Shown here: positions 58,278 to 64,000 of the stretch, piece by piece
Layout of the letters: every line of letters begins with the position of its first letter
Position numbering within the stretch: the first letter of the stretch is position 1
Source of the DNA: Rhizoclosmatium globosum
Lineage: Eukaryota; Chytridiomycota; Chytridiomycetes; Chytridiales; Chytriomycetaceae
Direction of reading: 5' to 3'
DNA length: 64,000 nt
Assembly: GCA_002104985.1 (NCBI GenBank)
Contig: MCGO01000035.1
Span: 124,001 to 188,000 of the forward strand
The notes under the pieces: generated by a model
Seen by the model: only the letters and a program-made list of their open reading frames with translations
Told to the model about the DNA's origin: nothing
Database searches by the model: none
Made by a program: the position numbers and the translations under genes

Positions 58278-60225
58278 TTATTTCAATGGGATTTCAAATA
58301 ACCAACTTGGGAAGCAATCGTCCTTTTTTGGAAACGATTGAGCCGGATTACCCCATGGCCGAACTTCAGATAAAAGTGTCATGACTTTGGAGTTTTTGGT
58401 TGGATTGTTGAGGTTCAAGTTGGATCCTTCTCCAAGCTGAGTTTTACTGTGAGCCAAGGAATATTGATCTAGATCGTGCAGGACTTACCGTTTGAAGTAT
58501 GATAGGAAGTGTTTGAACTGAAACGGAATTTGTTCGAATAGGTTCAGCAGTATTGTAACGACTCGGTTTTGGGATGGCTGAGATCACTGCTGATATATCA
58601 ACCTCCTCTTGTTTCTCCATAGGAGCATGCTTTCGTCTAGTTTTGGTACTCGTTGGTCGCTCTGGCGACGCTTCCTGGTTAACATACGAATTCCTAAAAG
58701 ACAAATGGGAATCAGCCTTCACTATGGTCACAAAATGAGAGTCAAATACTTGGAGAAGAGTTGAAGTAATCTGAACTTCAAAGAGTCATTCGCTCTTGTC
58801 TCGTGGATAATGGCATCGATTTTGTTTGTGATTTGTTCAGGTTCCACCTCCTCCAAATCAAGTACCAAACGTTCTAAATCAGTCAGGTCACCAAGTAGAC
58901 GGCCATACTCAGATTTGAGCTCTTCAAATAGTACGTCCTAAGATCATTTTCAGATACTCAAGAAAATATCAAATGTGACGCTTACATCTTCCGCAGAGGA
59001 TGAGTTATTGTTATTGAACTGACTTTCCCCACGCTCCTTCAAATCCGATTCTTCGGGCAAAGCATTATCTTTCTCTGCATTCTGTTCATACGCAAGCTCG
59101 AGCATTTCATCACTCTCTACAAATGCCAACGTTCCAATCTCCATCAACGCCAACAAAACAAACAAACAAACCTTTCAACCGATCCAAAAGCATTTTAATA
59201 ACGCGTTGATTTGCTTGATTCTTTTTCGCGAGCTCTTTTTCCGATTCAGTCAACAGAGCATTTGAAGTCTTGAGTTTTTCGACTTTTGTCTTGAACGCTT
59301 CGTTTTCCGCAATGAGCTCCAGAGTTCGTGCAGACATTTTCTTGATTTGTGATGTGATGGCCATGTTTTCGCGGATGGCGCGTTTGGTGGTTTCTGCCAT
59401 TTGTTGGTCTGCTACACGTCGGAAATTTGTTACAGCTTCGTTGACTTTCTGAAGCATTTCTTTCTTCATGTGGTTCTACGATAAAAATGTATTTAGGATG
59501 CCTGCGGGTTCAAACACGGGCGAAGTACCTTGTCTTGCAACACTTTACGTTCCATTGTGTGAATCACATCTTTATACTCCTTCTCTCTTGTTTCCAACAG
59601 AGCCAAAGCTTGCCTTAAATTTCTTTCTAAATCGTCCTGGAGGAAGACAGATGAGGCGATGAGTTCAAATCAAATGACGCCTGTGATTCAGACCTTCTTT
59701 CCCTTAAAATCAAAGAGCATATCAAGCTCGCCCTTGTATTTGGAGCTTAAGTTTTGAACGCCATCAAGCTCTTTTTTCCAATCTGCGATAGTATTTTCGA
59801 TGTCTTGTTTCGCCTTGGCCTCCAAGGCACGTTTTTCATCTTCAAGCTTTTGAATTTTGGCTTCCAAGACAGTAATATGTTCTTCGTGTTCACGAACTTT
59901 GATGTTAAGGAACTCGACAATATCTTGCTGTTTTAAATATGGTGTAAGTGGCGATGGTTGTATATTATTCCAGACCTTATCGCTGCTAAACTTTGTTTGT
60001 GCGCGACCTAACGCGTCGTTTTCCCGTCCTAAAAGTTCACATTTTTCTTTACTGTAATAGGACGCAGTAAGGGTCAATCGAAAAGCTGTATCGAAATATG
60101 CTACTCAACGAGCGGACGAGCTTCTCAGTCAAGTCACGGACCCTTGCTTCATAGATTTCTAGTGACAACTCATCTAGTTTTCCCTTGTCGGTAGGATTGA
60201 GGTCTTCGGCCGTCTTCTTGGACAT
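58278..60225 (-). CDS. CFAP157: CFAP157-like basal-body/axonemal coiled-coil protein, about 7 exons
   Basis: The reading runs from ATG 60225 to TAA 58278 in blocks ~60225-60103, ~60050-59975, ~59933-59693, ~59637-59530, ~59476-59170, ~59120-58985, ~58935-58745, ~58695-58490 and ~58430-58278. The protein is almost wholly coiled coil. Signature segments are EARVRDLTEKL, DIVEFLNIKVREHEE, MERKVLQDK and especially MAETTKRAIRENMAITSQI, which aligns with the CFAP157 core. Known members associate with basal bodies and sperm axonemes. The C-terminal third is diverged and disordered. Exact inner exon ends are approximate. Confidence 0.8.
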
Positions 60226-60405
60226 TTTGGAGATTTCCCCTTCAACGTCAATCCAACTGAAGAAATGATTGGGAAAGGGAAAATACAAATAACTTGCAAT
60301 GCATTTAAAACTTGGATGATAGAAAAACAATAAACACTTCATTTTGAACAATACAAGCAAGGAGGGAATATAGCTGTGTTTTTTTTTCTGTTTGGCGATG
60401 GGATT

Positions 60406-61027
<622 letters not shown>

Positions 61028-61370
61028 ATTGAATAGCTTTGAGGTTGTTTGTTTTTGTGGTTTGCTGCGCTTGGGTTGTGTAGCTGAAGCTAGCTGAGGA
61101 AAGGGTTAACCAGAGTTGATTGGATGATTTAAAGAAGGACACGAGGTGCAGTAACAGACCACGATACCTTTGTCTGAAGTTGTGTGTGTGGTTTGGGTTT
61201 GGGTGGCTGCGATGCCTTGTTTTTTCGCAAAGACTTTTTGGACAGGACAACCGACACTGGTCACTGGTCACTCCAGTCCAAGTTTCAAACGACGGCGCCT
61301 CTCACCCACCACTGTTCGCCACCCAAAAACAAAACAAAACAATTAAGCAAATCAAATCAAATCAGTTTAA

Positions 61371-62632
61371 ATGAGACAACGTGTTCTTCTTCGCGGTGAA
61401 GGAAACAAGAACGTGGCTGTGCGTGTTCAAACAGACAACTTCAGCTTGGATAATGCTCCTCTTTCAATGACAAATACTTCAATACTCAGACTCGCAAAAG
61501 AGGTAGGGCTCTCTAGCTGCACTTTGCTGATTGGCAACACAGAAAACAGATGACGCCTCAATCGAACTCCAAACTGCCTTTTATTCTCTCGTTACTGCCA
61601 CTCTCCTCGGTCCACAATACCTGCAAATTCTAATCTGTTCATCTTGAGCCGCCTTAATCGCGTCGATTGCGTCGGAAATCGAGCCTCAGCGAAGCCCAAC
61701 TCGAACACACAAGTCCATTGACATTCATCAGTCAAAAGTCCTCGTGACTGAAGATCATACTCTATTTGATAATAATACGTCAGAATGTGGAGACGTATAT
61801 TCCGTGGAACTCAAGGCAAGTGATTAACCTCGCAACTTTCTCCTGACTCTTGAATCCAGCCAAAATGGGGATTTATGCCTCTCAGATATCAAGTACTCCC
61901 ATATCCACAATGTCGCTTTTGTTTGCATTCTCATCTCAAAGCTCAGAAAGCTCTTGAAAAATCGCCTTTATTTGTGCCTCGTCCACACTTTTGCCCACTT
62001 GATCTATATTCAAATGAGTACACACGGATATCTAAAGCCCTTGAAGCTCTAATACGTAACCCTGGAAACAATTTACGCGTTTGTATCAACGGTGAATCCA
62101 TCAACGAGTTTGAAAGTGTCAAGGAAAGCTTCAGAAATTCCCACGCGAATCTGACTCGATTTGGGACCTGGTAGCACGTATTTAATCCAAGACCACTGTT
62201 TCAAAACTCGCTGGCCATCAAGAACGGTTGGATGGCGGAGGAGTCGACCGTGTATTTGCGAGTTTGCAAGAAGGCCACAAGACTGGTTTATCTGTTCAGC
62301 AACCTAAAACAATTCAAGAATGGGAAACTAACTCAATCAATATTTGGAATTGACCGAGAGCGTAGATAGTACGGAAAAGGATGTTCGCCAGACAGTACTT
62401 GAATATCTCATCTCAACCAGTCTGAAAGACTTGTCTCTAATTCTCACGTTCCGAATTATTCCAAACGATGCATTATAGACAGTCGGTAAGTTAATCCGTG
62501 TGTTTGTTCTTTGAACCTGATATCATTATCACCAGACATCAACAAATCCAGTGGAATAACCACAACGTGGAATACAAGTTACGAGTAATAGACGTTGATA
62601 TAAGAGTGTGGAGAAAATGGAGTACTATTTAA
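61371..62632 (+). CDS. IPK1: Inositol-pentakisphosphate 2-kinase (IPK1), multi-exon, partly resolved
   Basis: The first exon (61371-61502) has LLRGEGNKNVAVRV, the ATP-loop block of the family. Later blocks are VTEDHTLF, the substrate loop VELK|PKWGFMPL, CRFCLHSHLK, FCPLDLYSNEYTRISKAL, NNLRVCING (to ~62174), EYLISTSLKDLSLILTF (~62400-62455) and VIDVDIRVWRKW at the end. These match Ins(1,3,4,5,6)P5 2-kinases, which make phytate (InsP6), needed for mRNA export. Joins around 61503-61745 and 62175-62350, and a TAG at ~62477, were not resolved, so a frameshift cannot be excluded. Confidence 0.75.
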
Positions 62633-62789
62633 TCAAGATAAGGAAATCATGAGCATTGGCACAGATTCCAATTACAACTATTGTAGCTATCGCAACATAA
62701 ATAAAGTGTCCTTTGAAAGAAAATGATAAAGTAAATTAATAATGCACGTTTTATTGTTGTATGGTTCTCTCTAAATACACTTATGCAAG

Positions 62790-64000
62790 TTATGAATCTT
62801 CATCATCGTTGACTTCAAGCTTCAAGCGATTCTCCATCTCATCAATAATACTTCGTAACTCTTTGTATCGTTTATATCTGCCTGCACTGGAGCCCTATCG
62901 TCTGCTGTTTTGACTCGTCTTCCATTCTCTTTGATGAAGTTGTCTTGAAATTTGTGAAGTTGGAGCTGAAGTATTTTCTTTTCATGCGCAGTAAGGCATA
63001 TCTGTTCTATACATCAGAAAAGTGTGGAATAGACTTTAAAACGTAACTGTTCAAGTTCAGAATTCGAAACTCGGATTTCGTCTGTTGACATTCGTAATGA
63101 AGAAGATGAGTCCATTCGACTTTCAATACACGATTTGATGTCACAGTATCGTGAATATAACTCTCTCATTATCTCCTTGTCCTCTGGCGTGTACTATGCT
63201 CAGCTTTTAGTTAACATAATTCAAGTACGCAATAGAACAAACCAAGTTCGAAGACTCCTTGAATTGCGTTTTCAAATGAGCCAGCTCTCTCTTGACGGCT
63301 GTCTTCTCTTCCATCAATTGTTCTACCGACATGTCCTGAATATCTTTTGGGCGCCTTTCTCGCAATCTTTTCCTTGCAAGCCTTTCCAACGACGATTTTG
63401 CTGATATTTGGAGAGTAGACATTGAACCTGTGTCTTGATTTGGAGGAAGGCTTGTCGTGGAAATGTCAACATCTTGATTCAACTCTGCAAAAGAAGTTAA
63501 ATCACTTTGCGTATCATCATAGCTCCCAACCTTTGATTAAACCGCTCAAATGCTTATATCTGAGTCTGTCAGCTTTGTGAATTTCAGCACCAGTTGAACG
63601 CAACAATTTAATCTTTGACTTTAACGATCGAAACTCTTCTTCAATAAGCTTCTTTGAGTCCTTATCACTCAAAATATACACTAATCGCATTGATTCAACC
63701 GAGTTGGACTTCTTTGCCATCTCAGCAGAAGCATTTTCGTGTTTGCGTGATTCATTATTTTTCACTGCTCTCTCGACCAAACTGAAAGGAATTAAAATCA
63801 TAAAACATGATCATGAAAGATTTATACCTGCTATTTGACGCAGTTCCTCGACTTTGTTCATACTGACGCGGTTTTTCCTTACTCGCCAATCGCTTCTTTC
63901 TGTGGCTCAAGTAAGGAGAATTCAAAACATCTGCAGGTAATTCTTGAGAAAGGATAGAAGTCTCGCTTTTCCAAGAATTTCCCAACGTTCGAGATGATTC
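62790..64000 (-). CDS. FAM13-like coiled-coil protein (N-terminus beyond the window)
   Basis: The 3' end is clear: RYKRYKELRSIIDEMENRL then an acidic end at 62790. Upstream blocks are RRPKDIQDMSVEQLMEEKTAVKRELAH (~63370-63290) and TPEDKEIMRELYSRYCDIK (~63185-63130). These correspond to the FAM13 C-terminal homology pattern (LexxxEKxxxxKxL, then DKExMRxLYxRYxxxK). Coiled-coil sequence (63800-63540) and a basic Ser-rich stretch reach the right edge in frame. Function is unknown in fungi. Introns are short and GT-AG; exact joins are approximate. Confidence 0.65.

Overview
The window reads as nuclear DNA of a zoosporic (flagellated) fungus, most likely a chytrid. The evidence is compact, intron-rich genes whose introns are mostly 45-60 bp (GT-AG with short CTAAC/CTAAT-like branch motifs), fungal wall genes (a GH16 CRH-type transglycosidase and a GH18 chitinase), fungal housekeeping families (Atg8, Cdk8/Srb10, Med6, Scd6, a DUF2408 protein), and flagellar genes that most fungi have lost (CFAP157, MORN5). 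A FANCL ligase, a RUS-family protein and an iron lipoxygenase fit the same early-diverging lineage. Gene models below were built by hand from reading frames, splice signals and family conservation.

Layout. 1-960: partial gene. 1064-2454(-): unknown conserved gene. 2523-6850: a DNA transposon with 91-bp terminal inverted repeats and an 8-bp target duplication, sitting in the short divergent promoter between that gene and an ABCC transporter (6943-11158,+). 11203-16534(-): lipoxygenase, SET-domain methyltransferase and C3HC zinc-finger protein. 16630-30801: acyltransferase, two tandem kinase-WW-tail-anchor genes (one a predicted pseudokinase), RUS protein, MED6, LSM14/Scd6, FANCL (-) and a DUF2408 protein. 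30802-42200: a transposon graveyard with CENP-B-like HTH, Harbinger-like and rearranged Ty1/copia remnants. 42233-43500(-): GH16 enzyme. 43640-45000: duplicated RPC6 fragments and a short tandem array.

45252-64000 is again gene dense: cyclin, POLD2, Rieske protein, CDK8, chitinase, STE20/GCK kinase, MORN5, bromodomain protein, AP-3 sigma, CFAP157, ATG8, Ins-P5 2-kinase and a FAM13-like gene cut by the right edge. Genes are usually divergent or convergent with spacers of 50-160 bp.

Functional threads: MED6 and CDK8 (Mediator), POLD2 and FANCL (replication and repair), CFAP157 and MORN5 (flagellum), chitinase and CRH (wall). No tRNA, rRNA or CRISPR array was recognised.
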